Below, one piece after another: positions 26,118-34,359 of a DNA stretch of 36,101 nt (positions are counted from its first letter, which is position 1; each line of letters starts with the position of its first letter). The position numbers and the translations under genes were made by a program. The DNA lies in assembly GCA_025361205.1 (NCBI GenBank), contig JANYAS010000116.1, positions 1 through 36,101 on the forward strand, in the 5' to 3' direction. A model generated the notes under the pieces. That model saw only the letters and a program-made list of their open reading frames with translations. It was not told the origin of the DNA and did no database searches. This DNA is from Holophagaceae bacterium. Lineage in GTDB: Bacteria; Acidobacteriota; Holophagae; Holophagales; Holophagaceae.

Positions 26118-27254
26118 CTACCAGCGGATCTCCGCGCAGGTGCCGCCCTCGGGTCGGGGGGTCAGGCGCAGGTCGGCACCCTGGGCATTTAGCCACTTCA
26201 GGGCCAGGGGCAGCCCCAGGCCGGTACCATCCGGTCGGCCGCTTTCAAAGGGCCGTAGCATGCGGATGGCCGTGTCCTCAGAGAGGCCCGGCCCCTCGTC
26301 CAGAATGTCGAGCCGTTGCTCGGCGATCCGCACCAGTACCCGGCCTCCCATGGGGGTCGCCTGGCAGGCGTTTTCAAGGAGGTTCACCAGGGCCTCGTGC
26401 AGCAGGATGGGATCGCCGGAGGCCGAACCCGTGCCCTCGCACAGGAGCACTCGCCCCTGGCTCACCGGCCGGCGCTTCAGTTCCGTCAGGGCCTGGGCCG
26501 CCGCCTCTTCCAGCCGCAGGTCTTCGGAGGCTGGATCCAGGGGTTTCGCCCACTGGAGGAAGCGCTGGACCAGGCGTTCCAGCTCTTCCGTCTCCTCCAG
26601 CAGCGCTCTGGCCGCTTCCCCGTGACCTGCCCGCTTCAGTAGTTGCCCCTGCCCCTTCAGCACGGCCAGACCGTTCTTGAGCTGGTGGGCCACCCCGGCG
26701 GTCATTTCCCCCAGCTCCGCGAACCGATCCCGAAGCTGGCGACGGCGCTCCTCCAGTTCGGCCTCGGTGACGTCCTCGAACTGCACCAGGGCACCGATTC
26801 GGTCCGGTGCCTCGATGCGCTGGAGCCGCCATCGCCGACCCCGGGCCCCGAGGCGGTGGGCCGGCCCCGGGTCCCGTTCCAGGGCCTCCCGCAGCCAGGG
26901 GAAGGGCTCCAGCACGAAGGGCGCCTCCAGGCCCACCACCCCCGGCGTCACCCCCAGCAGCTCCCGGCCCCGGCGGTTCAAGGCAGCCAGCCGCTGGCGC
27001 TGGTCCACCCAGATCAGGCCCATGGGCAGGGCGTCCAGCAACCGCTCATGAACGGTGCGCAGCTCCCCCAGGGTGGCCGCCAGCTCGCCCCGTTCCCGCA
27101 GGCTCCCTGAGACCGCCGAAAGCAGCAGGGATTCCGGGTCCGCAGGCTGTCGCCGGCGGACCCGGACCCAGCGGAACAGCAGGAGCAGAAGGCCGCCCAG
27201 CACCGCACCGAGGGGCAGGGCCACAACCAGCCAGGCGAGGACACGGGAATGCAT
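26118..27254 (-). CDS. Membrane-anchored PAS sensor histidine kinase (NtrB-like)
   Basis: 378 aa. There is one N-terminal span (about 7-29), with no periplasmic domain of note. A PAS-like domain (about 65-165: LLDALPMGLIWVDQRQRLAALNRRGRELLG, ALVQFEDVTEAE) is followed by a HisKA dimerisation helix with phospho-acceptor H190 in EMTAGVAHQLKNGLAVLKG. The ATPase has N-box N291/N295 (ALVNLLENACQAT), G1 DEGPGLSED and G2 DGTGLGLPLA. The short F-box region (RMLRPFESGR) and AHQLKN sequence resemble the NtrB/AtoS group. No response regulator is adjacent, so the partner lies elsewhere. The ATG is 24 bp from the divergent ATG 27278. Confidence 0.92.
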   Translation of the reverse strand: MHSRVLAWLVVALPLGAVLGGLLLLLFRWVRVRRRQPADPESLLLSAVSGSLRERGELAATLGELRTVHERLLDALPMGLIWVDQRQRLAALNRRGRELLGVTPGVVGLEAPFVLEPFPWLREALERDPGPAHRLGARGRRWRLQRIEAPDRIGALVQFEDVTEAELEERRRQLRDRFAELGEMTAGVAHQLKNGLAVLKGQGQLLKRAGHGEAARALLEETEELERLVQRFLQWAKPLDPASEDLRLEEAAAQALTELKRRPVSQGRVLLCEGTGSASGDPILLHEALVNLLENACQATPMGGRVLVRIAEQRLDILDEGPGLSEDTAIRMLRPFESGRPDGTGLGLPLALKWLNAQGADLRLTPRPEGGTCAEIRW

Positions 27255-27277
27255 GGGTCCAGGTTATGCTGAATTTT

Positions 27278-28105
27278 ATGGACAGACAGCCTATCTACAT
27301 CGTGTCCGGAGGATCCGGCGAAACCGCCCACCGCATGGTGCAGGCGGCGCTCACCCAGTTCGCCAAGGGTGAGAGTTCAGCCCTGGTTCGACGCTTCCAG
27401 AACGTGCGGTCCCAGGGGGACCTGGACCGCCTGCTGGACATGGCCAAGGATAAGCGGGCCGTCATTATTCACACCACCGTCTCCCGAGAACTGCGGGACT
27501 ACCTGGCGGTCCGCTGCGCGGAACTGCGCCTCACCCAGGTGGACCTCTTTGGCAACCTGCTGGACACCCTGGCCCTCTACCTTCGCGAGCGCCCGGAGGA
27601 GCGGCCAGGCAGCTTCCATGCGGTGGGTGACAAGTACTTCCGCCGCATCGAGGCCATCGAGTTCGCCTTGAAATTCGACGACGGCATCGACATGAGCGGC
27701 CTCCCCGACGCCGACATCGTCCTGGTGGGCGTCAGCCGCACCAGCAAGACGCCCCTCTCCATGTACCTGGCCATGGAGGGCTTCAAGGTGATGAACGTGC
27801 CCCTGGTGGCCAGGGTGCCCCTCCCGCCAGAGGTCGAGACCATTCCCCAGGGCCGCATCGTGGGCCTCACCATCCAGCCCGAGCGCCTGCAGGAAATCCG
27901 CGTCAACCGCTTGAAGCGCCTGGGGGCCAGCGGTAGCGCCGACAGCTACGGCGACATGGGCCACATCCTGGACGAACTCACCTATGCCGATGAGATCTTC
28001 AAGCAGCACCGACGCTGGCCCGTGCTCGACGTCACCGGTCGCAGCATCGAGGAGACCGCTGGCATGGTGCTGGACCGCGTGTTCGGCAAGGAACGGGCAG
28101 TTTAA
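27278..28105 (+). CDS. ppsR: Pyruvate, water dikinase regulatory protein (PSRP, DUF299)
   Basis: 275 aa, the family size (E. coli PpsR 277). PSRP is a bifunctional ADP-dependent kinase and Pi-dependent pyrophosphorylase that turns PEP synthase or pyruvate phosphate dikinase off and on by phosphorylating a threonine. Diagnostic parts are IYIVSGGSGETAHRMVQAAL (here GGSGETAH, usually DGTGETA), VDLFGNLLDTL, the strictly kept ADIVLVGVSRTSKTPLSMYLA, GLTIQPERLQEIR and WPVLDVTGRSIEETA. The partner dikinase gene is not in the window. Start: ATG 27278, with in-frame ATG 27266 as alternative; neither has a ribosome site. A TATGCT hexamer ends 7 nt before 27278, so the mRNA may be leaderless. The much longer frame from 26807 overlaps the kinase gene and is spurious. 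Confidence 0.92.
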   Translation: MDRQPIYIVSGGSGETAHRMVQAALTQFAKGESSALVRRFQNVRSQGDLDRLLDMAKDKRAVIIHTTVSRELRDYLAVRCAELRLTQVDLFGNLLDTLALYLRERPEERPGSFHAVGDKYFRRIEAIEFALKFDDGIDMSGLPDADIVLVGVSRTSKTPLSMYLAMEGFKVMNVPLVARVPLPPEVETIPQGRIVGLTIQPERLQEIRVNRLKRLGASGSADSYGDMGHILDELTYADEIFKQHRRWPVLDVTGRSIEETAGMVLDRVFGKERAV

Positions 28106-28278
28106 TTCAGGCTGGCGTCTGGAGCCTGGAGTCCGGAGGTACCGCCTTCTGGGCGGCTCTGTGAGCCGCGCCGGTGTTAGCCTTTGGCCCACTCATAGGG
28201 GTCGGGGCCGAACTGAATTAATGCCGCGTCGCCTGCGGCGCATCAGGGATCCTTACCTCCAGTCTCCAGACTCCAGAC
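28102..28278. repeat. Interleaved inverted repeats with internal hairpins (REP/MITE-like)
   Basis: A 25-bp imperfect inverted repeat (28117-28141 with 28254-28278; units of CTGGAG) flanks about 110 bp. A second perfect pair, TTAATTCAG (28102-28110) and CTGAATTAA (28213-28221), crosses it. Inside are CCGCC/GGCGG (28142-28156) and ATGCCGC/GCGGCGCAT (about 28221-28243). It fills the whole gap between two convergent genes. No open frame. Confidence 0.6.
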
Positions 28279-28288
28279 TGACGACCTG

Positions 28289-29761
28289 CTACAGCTCATC
28301 CTCCACCCGCTGCACGAGCGTTCGGAGGATCTTGATGCGTCCGTAGCGCTTGTCCTCGCTCTCCACAAGGGTCCAGGGGGCGATCTCGGTGCTGGTGCGG
28401 TCGATCATGTCGCAGATGGCCCGCTCGTAGGCAGGCCACTTTTCGCGGTTGCGCCAGTCCTCCTCGGTGATCTTGAATCGCTTGAAGGGCGTGGCCTGCC
28501 GTTCCTCAAAGCGGCGCAGCTGCTCTTCCTGGCTGATGGACGCCCAGAACTTGAGCAGGATGGTATGACTGCGCTCGATCTGGAGCTCGAACTCGTTGAT
28601 CTCGCTGTAGGCCCGCTGCCAGTCGGCCTCGGAGCAGAAGCCCTCGACGCGCTCCACCAGCACCCGGCCGTACCAACTGCGATCGAAGATCATGAACCTG
28701 CCGCGCCGAGGAAGGTTCCGCCAGAAGCGCCAGAGGTAGGGCTGGGCCCGCTCTTCTTCGGTGGGAGCCGCCACGGGTTGGATTTGGTAAATCCGGGCAT
28801 CAAGCGCCTGGGTGATGCGCCGGATACTGCCCCCCTTCCCTGCTGCATCCACCCCTTCAAACACCAGCACCACGGAATGTTTCTTGAAATTGTTATGCCT
28901 GGTCAACAGGTTCAGGCGTCCCTGCAAGGTGAGGAGCGCCTCCTCGTAGTCCTTCTTGTCCATCCGCTTCGTGAGGTCCAGGGCCTTCAGGACGTTCAAT
29001 TCATCCAGGGCCACCAGGGGTTGGGTTGGAATCGGAGGGGGCTGGGGGGCGGGTTCATTCAGCCGGGCCCGCAGCTTCTCCAACAGGATCTTCCCCACGG
29101 TGAGGCGCTGATAGCGCGGGTCCGTGGCCTCGATGACGATCCAGGGCGAATCCGCGGTGCTGGTGGAGCGCAACGCCCGCTCGGCCACCTGGCGAAAGGT
29201 GTCGTACATCTCGAAGTGCTTCCAGTCGCGGGGCGTCACGCGCCAGCGGGTCTTGGGATCCTTCTCCAGGCTCTTGAGGCGCTTCTTCTGGTTCTCCTTG
29301 CTGAGGTGCATCCAGAACTTCAGCACCAGGGCGCCTTCGTGAATGAGCATCTGCTCGAAGCGCGCCACCCGGGCCATGTCTTGATCCAGGTCCGAGGTCT
29401 TCATGCGTCCGTAGGCCCGCTCAAGAACCGGCCAGGTGTACCAGGAGCCGTCGAAGATTCCGATCTTGCCTTTGGGGGGCAGCATGCGCCAGTAGCGCCA
29501 CATGTGCGGCCGCTCGCGCTCCTCATCCGTGGGTTCATCCAGGCCGTGGGTTTGGATGTGGCGGGGATCCATCCATTCGTTCAGCGCGTTCACGGTCTCG
29601 CTCTTACCCGACCCGTCGACGCCCGCCACCAGAATGATCACCGGAAACTTGGCCGCGTTCAGGTCGAACTGGGCATCCAGCAGCGCCTCCCGGAGCGGGG
29701 GGAGCTCCGTGTCCCAGACTTCCTTGGTGATCTTGTGGCCGAGTTCCGCGGATTCGAACAT
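28289..29761 (-). CDS. pap: Two-domain polyphosphate kinase 2 (polyphosphate:AMP phosphotransferase type)
   Basis: 490 aa, with two PPK2 modules in tandem. The N-terminal module has Walker A GVDGSGKS (47-54) and IGIFDGSWYTWPV; the C-terminal one has GVDAAGKG (303-310), the lid RHNNFKKHSV...PYLWRFWRNLPRRG and FMIFDRSWYGRVLVERVEG (D360). Tandem PPK2 proteins are class II enzymes that phosphorylate AMP to ADP with polyphosphate (Acinetobacter Pap). In that class the C-terminal module is the active one, which fits its more canonical motifs here. It is cytosolic and couples polyphosphate to the adenylate pool. ATG 29761 has GGGAGG 4 nt upstream. It is divergent from the pseudopilin operon. Confidence 0.92.
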   Translation of the reverse strand: MFESAELGHKITKEVWDTELPPLREALLDAQFDLNAAKFPVIILVAGVDGSGKSETVNALNEWMDPRHIQTHGLDEPTDEERERPHMWRYWRMLPPKGKIGIFDGSWYTWPVLERAYGRMKTSDLDQDMARVARFEQMLIHEGALVLKFWMHLSKENQKKRLKSLEKDPKTRWRVTPRDWKHFEMYDTFRQVAERALRSTSTADSPWIVIEATDPRYQRLTVGKILLEKLRARLNEPAPQPPPIPTQPLVALDELNVLKALDLTKRMDKKDYEEALLTLQGRLNLLTRHNNFKKHSVVLVFEGVDAAGKGGSIRRITQALDARIYQIQPVAAPTEEERAQPYLWRFWRNLPRRGRFMIFDRSWYGRVLVERVEGFCSEADWQRAYSEINEFELQIERSHTILLKFWASISQEEQLRRFEERQATPFKRFKITEEDWRNREKWPAYERAICDMIDRTSTEIAPWTLVESEDKRYGRIKILRTLVQRVEDEL

Positions 29762-29921
29762 GGGTCCTCCCCAGGAAGGATAGGAACAATTACGGTAATT
29801 CGCTCGTGGTGGTTAATTTTAGATACGACCCGTATCTTGTAAAAATTCACAATTTTCCGCAGGGCTCCCGAAAGGTTGGGGAATCACTCCCGCGTCTAGA
29901 CGCGCAACAACAGGAGGCACT
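29762..29921. promoter_or_regulatory. Divergent control region with four perfect palindromes
   Basis: Between the PPK2 and pseudopilin genes are AATTAC-G-GTAATT (29788-29800), AGATACG-ACC-CGTATCT (29821-29837), AAAATT-CAC-AATTTT (29842-29856) and CGCGTCTAGACGCG (29891-29904). The region is much more AT-rich than its neighbours between 29785 and 29860. The sites look like operators for dimeric regulators; which gene they control is not evident. AGGAGG for the pseudopilin lies at about 29911. Confidence 0.5.
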
Positions 29922-30590
29922 ATGGCCAGGCACTCCCAGAATCGGGGCTTCACGCTGATCGAAGCAGCCGTTGCCATTGCAGTGGTGGCGATTCTCTCCG
30001 GCATTGTCATCCCCTTGGTCATCAAGAACCTGCGGGACAGTCAGATCGCCCGGGCCAAGAATGATGTCCAGGTGTTCGCCGCGACCATTGCCTCCCAGAT
30101 CAAGGACACGGGCCGCACGCCCCGGGCCGCCGGTGGCTTCAATGCCTCCACGGGCGCGGGCACCCAGAATTGGGGGTCCGGCACCAACCTCAATCCCGTC
30201 CCCACCGGCGCGACCGTGGCCACGGCGGCCAATACGTTCACCAGCCTTTTCACCGCAGATGCCCGCATCGCCGCCCAGCTGAACGCAGCCAACACCCTCT
30301 TCGGCTTTGCTGGCGCCACCGCCCAGCAGGAACTCCAGTACCGCGGACCGTACCTCGGCACGGACGTGGCAGCCAAGCTCGACCCCTGGGGCAACCGCTA
30401 CATCATCGTCGGCTACGACCAGAACAGCGGCACCCTCAACGGCCCAGTATGGGTGGTGTGCGCCGGCCCCAACGGCCAGATCAATGCCGCCAACGTGCTG
30501 TTCAACGCCGTCACGGGCTATCCAGCGACGTGGAACTATGGTGCCGCGAATTCCGCCTCGGCGGACGACATCGTGGTGCGGGTGAACTGA
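29922..30590 (+). CDS. Major pseudopilin, GspG-like (type II secretion/type IV pilus system)
   Basis: 222 aa. It has a class III signal peptide with a 9-residue leader, cleavage G9|F10, and E14 as the +5 glutamate: RGFTLIEAAVAIAVVAILSG. The prepilin peptidase should cut and methylate it. The C-terminal part has DPWGNRYIIVGYD, the GspG-type DPWGNP-like loop, and ends in a Ca-site-like SASADDIVVRVN. It is longer than GspG (~140 aa), with an Ala/Thr-rich insert (about 65-135). It heads the operon with GGAGG before the ATG, and a stable hairpin separates it from the ATPase gene, which fits high expression of the main filament subunit. It could equally be called a type IV pilin-like protein. Confidence 0.88.
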   Translation: MARHSQNRGFTLIEAAVAIAVVAILSGIVIPLVIKNLRDSQIARAKNDVQVFAATIASQIKDTGRTPRAAGGFNASTGAGTQNWGSGTNLNPVPTGATVATAANTFTSLFTADARIAAQLNAANTLFGFAGATAQQELQYRGPYLGTDVAAKLDPWGNRYIIVGYDQNSGTLNGPVWVVCAGPNGQINAANVLFNAVTGYPATWNYGAANSASADDIVVRVN

Positions 30591-30599
30591 ACCCTGATC

Positions 30600-30623
30600 G
30601 GCAGGGGCCACCCGGCCCCTGCC
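30600..30623 (+). promoter_or_regulatory. Stable intercistronic hairpin between pseudopilin and ATPase genes
   Basis: GGCAGGGGCC (30600-30609), loop ACCC, GGCCCCTGCC (30614-30623): a perfect 10-bp GC stem with no T-tract. It starts 10 nt after the pseudopilin stop and ends directly before the GGAGGG ribosome site of the next gene. It probably works as an mRNA 3' stabiliser or partial stop; this is inference. Confidence 0.6.
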
Positions 30624-30639
30624 GGAGGGAGTGGCACAC

Positions 30640-32304
30640 ATGACCACGACACCAAGGAAGAAGCTGGGCGAGCGCCTTCTTGACCGGGGGCTCATCACCG
30701 AACGCCAGCTCGATCTCGCCATGCGCGAGCAGCGGCGGACCGGGGCCATGCTTGGCGAAATCCTCACGCAACTGGGCCTGGTCACCCCGCAGTCCATCTC
30801 CTCCATCCTGGCCGAGCAGGGCGGCGTCCATTTCCTGGACCTGGCCGACACGGACATCCCTGCGGAAGCTCTGGCCCTCATTCCTGAGGCCACGGCGCGG
30901 CGGCTGGGGGCCCTGCCGGTGGGGATCGAAGGCCAGACCCTCGTGCTGGCCATGGTGAACATCTACGACGTGGAGGCTCTCGGCGAGATCGAGGCCTTCA
31001 CGCGCCGCCGGGTGAAGGTGGTGGGTGCCTCCGAGGAGGATATCCTCGCGAAAATCAATGAGGCCTACGGGGTCCGGAAATCCATCGAAGACCTCATCGA
31101 AGAGGCCATCCAGGGGACCGCTGGGAACGAGGATGATGACTCCGTGGCCTTGCCCGTGGTGCGCATGGTGGACCAGTTGCTGCTCAAGACCATCCAGGAC
31201 CGGGCCACGGACCTCCACATTCAGCCGGGCGAACACACGGTGCTCACCCGCTACCGGGTGGATGGACTGCTGCAGCAGGGCCCCAGCCTGCCCAAGGCGG
31301 TTCAGGTGGCGGTGATCGCCCGCTTGAAGATCCTGGCCGAGGCCAACATCGCGGAAAACCGCGTCCCCCAGGACGGCAAGTTCTAGTTCCGCCACGGTAA
31401 GCGCCGCTTTGACGTGCGGGCCAGCTTCCTCCCCAGCATCCACGGGGAGAAGGTCGTCCTCCGCATCCTGGACAAGACCAAGCTGGTGATGGGCCTCGAC
31501 CAGCTGGGCCTGCCCGAGACGCTGCTGGCGGCCTTCAACCGCGTGCTGGAGCGCCCCCACGGCATCATCCTTGTGACCGGGCCCACGGGCAGCGGAAAGA
31601 CCACCACGCTCTATTCCGCCCTCAGTTCCCTGAACGGCAGCGATCGCTGCATCGTCACGGTGGAAGACCCCGTGGAGTACGAGCTGCCCCTGATCACGCA
31701 AACCCAGGTCAACGTCAAGGCCGGGCTCACCTTCGGCATCGGCCTGCGGGCCATCCTCCGCCAGGACCCCGACATCATCCTGGTGGGCGAGATCCGCGAC
31801 CGGGAGACCGCCGAGATCGCCTCCCGGGCCGCCATGACCGGGCATCTGGTGCTGTCCACCCTCCACACCAACGACCCCATCAGCGCCATTCCGCGCCTGG
31901 TGGACCTGGGCCTCAGCCGGATGGACCTGTCTAGTACGCTGCTGGGAGTGCTCTCCCAGCGCCTGGTCCGGGTGAGCTGCCCTTCCTGTGTCACGCCGGA
32001 GGTTCCCGACCCGGAACTGCTGCTGATGCTGAAGCCCCACCAGCGCGAGAGCGCCTGGGCCCGGGGCAAAGGCTGTGACGCCTGCGGCCATTCCGGTGTT
32101 CGCGGCCGCCGGGCCATCCATGACCTGCTCGTGGTGAGCCCCGAGGTGCGGGAACGCCTCTCGAACGGCTCTCCCCTCCCGGAAGTCGAAGCCCAGGCCC
32201 GGCGCGAAGGCAAGACCAGCCTGTTCGAGCACGCCCTCCGCCTGGCCCAGGAGGGCATCATCACCCTCGAAGAAGCCCTGCGCGTCACCGCGGCGGAGGA
32301 CTGA
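30640..32304 (+). pseudogene. GspE/PilB-type secretion ATPase interrupted by an in-frame TAG
   Basis: The conceptual frame is 554 codons plus stop, with TAG at codon 249 (31384-31386). The N-terminus is an MshEN domain (KLGERLLDRGLITERQLDLAMREQ...), a fold that binds c-di-GMP in several relatives. The break falls in the conserved AENRVPQDGKF|FRHGKRRFDVRASFLPS stretch, and the frame continues unchanged: HGEKVVLRIL, Walker A GPTGSGKTTTLYSAL, GEIRDRETAEI, the His box LSTLHTNDP, and the zinc motif CPSC/CDAC. Everything else is intact. A CAG to TAG change would explain it (F-Q-F-R expected). Without readthrough the products would be 248 aa (30640-31386) and a fragment restarting near 31414, neither a working ATPase. 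Sequencing error, a fresh nonsense mutation or suppression are all possible. The 3' end overlaps gspF. Confidence 0.85.
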
Positions 32305-33521
32305 TGGCCACCCGCTACACCTACGCCGCGCGCACCCTGGCTGGCCTCCGGGTCGAAGGGGTCCGGTCCGCCGAAGGCGAGGGCGCCCTGGCCGCTGATC
32401 TCGCCCGGGAGTCGCTGTTCCTCATCCGCGCCTACATCGCCCGGGAGGCCGCAGTGCAGCGGTTCAGCTCCCCCAAGATCAAGCGGAAGGACCTGGCCGC
32501 GTTCTTCATCCACCTCGGCTCCTACATCGAGGCCGGCGTCCCCATCCTGGGGGCCCTCTCCGACTACCAGGACACGGGCCGACCCGACTTCAACGCCGCC
32601 CTGGCCGACATCCGACGCCGGGTGGAAGGCGGCACCGCCCTGTCCGAGGCCTTTGAGGTCTATCCCTCCCTCTTTCAGCCCATGCTCATCAGCATGATCC
32701 GGGCCGGGGAGACTTCGGGACGCCTGGACGAGGCCCTTCGGGAAGTGGTGAAACTCGTGGAGTGGGAGGAAGAGTTCGCCGGCCAGGTGAAACAGGCCGC
32801 GACCTACCCGCTCATCGTGCTCACCATCGTGGGTCTAGTGGTGCTGCTGGTGTCGGTGTTCGCCCTGCCGCCCGTGCTGAAGATGCTGGTGGAGTTCCGG
32901 GTGCCGCTCCCCTTGGTGACCCGCATCTTCATCCTGATGGGCCAGAACATGGTCGCCTGGGGCTGGATACTGCTGATCGTACCGCCGCTGCTGATCTTCG
33001 GCTTCCGGACCCTCCTCGCCAAGCGGCGGGACTTCAAGCTCTGGTGGCACACGCGCCTGCTGCATGTCCCCATCCTGGGCACCCTCCTGATCAAGCTGGG
33101 GCTCTCGCGGTTCGCGACCTTCTTCGCGGCCCAGTACCGCTCCGGCCTCCCCATTCTCCAGATCCTGCGGGAGTGCGCCAGCATCACCGGCAACGACCGC
33201 CTGGGCTGGTGCGTACGCAAGATCCGCGAAGGCATCGAGTCCGGGGAGCGCCTGGGGGTGATGGCCGCGCAAGTGGGCTACTTCCCGCCCCTGGTGGTGA
33301 GGATGTTCACCATCGGCGAAGAGACCGGGACCCTCGAGACCACGCTCTCCAAGGTGAGCCTCTATTTCGACGCCGAGGTCCAGGCCGGGCTCAAGCGCTT
33401 CTTCCAACTGCTGGAACCCCTGCTCCTCATCAGCCTGGCCGGGATCGTGGTCTTCGTGGCCGCCGCCATCCTGCTGCCCATCTACTCGCTCGTGGGGGGG
33501 ATCAATGCCTCGGCGAACTGA
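32304..33521 (+). CDS. Type II secretion system F family inner-membrane protein (GspF/PilC)
   Basis: 405 aa, the family size. Two T2SSF domains: the first (about 70-190) has FFIHLGSYIEAGVPILGALSDYQ and GETSGRLDEALREVVKL; the second (about 270-395) has FATFFAAQYRSGLPILQILRECASITGN and FTIGEETGTLETTLSKVSLYFD. Three membrane spans: after EFAGQVKQAATYPLIVLTIVGLVVLLVSVFALP, around MVAWGWILLIVPPLLIFGF, and near the C-terminus (LLLISLAGIVVFVAAAILLPIYSLVGG). This is the platform protein that couples the ATPase to filament assembly. ATG 32304 shares its A with the ATPase stop (TGATG), implying translational coupling. Its integrity suggests the system was functional until recently. Confidence 0.94.
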   Translation: MATRYTYAARTLAGLRVEGVRSAEGEGALAADLARESLFLIRAYIAREAAVQRFSSPKIKRKDLAAFFIHLGSYIEAGVPILGALSDYQDTGRPDFNAALADIRRRVEGGTALSEAFEVYPSLFQPMLISMIRAGETSGRLDEALREVVKLVEWEEEFAGQVKQAATYPLIVLTIVGLVVLLVSVFALPPVLKMLVEFRVPLPLVTRIFILMGQNMVAWGWILLIVPPLLIFGFRTLLAKRRDFKLWWHTRLLHVPILGTLLIKLGLSRFATFFAAQYRSGLPILQILRECASITGNDRLGWCVRKIREGIESGERLGVMAAQVGYFPPLVVRMFTIGEETGTLETTLSKVSLYFDAEVQAGLKRFFQLLEPLLLISLAGIVVFVAAAILLPIYSLVGGINASAN

Positions 33522-34353
33522 TCTCCCGCGCCCAGTGTCCGGCTTTTCGCTCCTGGAGGCGGTCATTGCCGTGGCCATCATGGCGATCATGGCCGGGGCC
33601 GCAGTGCCCATGATGATGCGCGCCCTCACCCAGCAGCGGGAGCAGCGCACCCGGAGTGACGTGAAGGTGGCCTACGAGGCCCTGGTGGGGGCCCGGGATC
33701 GCAACGTGCCCAACCTAGTCGTGGATGTGGGCTTCCAACCCCCCGCCCTGCTCGCCGACCTAAGGTTCCTCACCACGCGGAATCCCGGCGCCATCTACCG
33801 CAATGGCAACGTACCTGGCCAATTCCCAACCACTGACCTTGCCACGGGGTTCACCTGGGGCTGGAATGGCCCCTATTGGACAGGAAGTGTCCAAGCCCAG
33901 GCGGGCACCAATGGCATACCTACCGATGCCTGGGGCCGCCTTTTCCGGTGGCAGGCCAACCAGGTCCAGAGCGCCGGGGCCGACGGCCAGTTCGGCACTG
34001 CGGACGATCTGAACTATCCGCCCGTGCCTCCGATCGTGGCCCCAGGTCTGGCTTCTCTCCAGGTGACGATTGAGCGAAGCGTCCCCCTATCACCCCCTCC
34101 GGTCCTCTCGGCCACCTACAACGTCGTGATTTCGTATGTCCGCCAGCAAGTATTCCAGAGGCGCTACCTCCTCGGCAGCCTCACCTTCCCGGCCAGTAAT
34201 AGCAGCACGGTTCCCGCCGCCCCCGCCACCCCCTATTCACTGCCGTCTGGCCCAGTCTTGGTGGAAGTCATGACCGCCAGTGGTAACCAGTCTCAGGCAA
34301 TCGCTCTGGCCCCCGGGGAAAAGCGAATCCTCCTCTTCCGATTCAACAACTGA
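33505..34353 (+). CDS. Second pseudopilin-like prepilin
   Basis: 282 aa, overlapping gspF by 17 nt. The class III signal has a 13-residue leader: SGFSLLEAVIAVAIMAIMAGAAVP, cleavage G13|F14, with E18 at +5. The mature domain contains WGRLFRWQANQVQSAGADGQFGTADDL, a GspG-type calcium-site pattern, and a long C-terminal beta-rich part (VVISYVRQQVFQRRYLLGSLTFP...VLVEVMTASGNQSQ...KRILLFRFNN). It is larger than the major pseudopilin and probably a minor or tip pseudopilin (H/J/K-like role); the exact class cannot be read. Codon use at 33820-34350 looks slightly less GC-biased than in the flanking genes. Confidence 0.82.
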   Translation: MPRRTDLPRPVSGFSLLEAVIAVAIMAIMAGAAVPMMMRALTQQREQRTRSDVKVAYEALVGARDRNVPNLVVDVGFQPPALLADLRFLTTRNPGAIYRNGNVPGQFPTTDLATGFTWGWNGPYWTGSVQAQAGTNGIPTDAWGRLFRWQANQVQSAGADGQFGTADDLNYPPVPPIVAPGLASLQVTIERSVPLSPPPVLSATYNVVISYVRQQVFQRRYLLGSLTFPASNSSTVPAAPATPYSLPSGPVLVEVMTASGNQSQAIALAPGEKRILLFRFNN

Positions 34354-34359
34354 CCCGCC

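Noticed and set aside
24459-26192. 577-codon plus-strand open frame across nadE
   Set aside because: It mirrors the well-supported nadE gene; no ribosome site and no domain. The same applies to the long antisense frames over pepD, the TonB receptor and PPK2.
26807-28105. Long version (432 aa) of the PSRP protein
   Set aside because: The extra N-terminus is antisense to the histidine kinase and is Pro/Ala/Gly-rich; family alignment begins near 27278.
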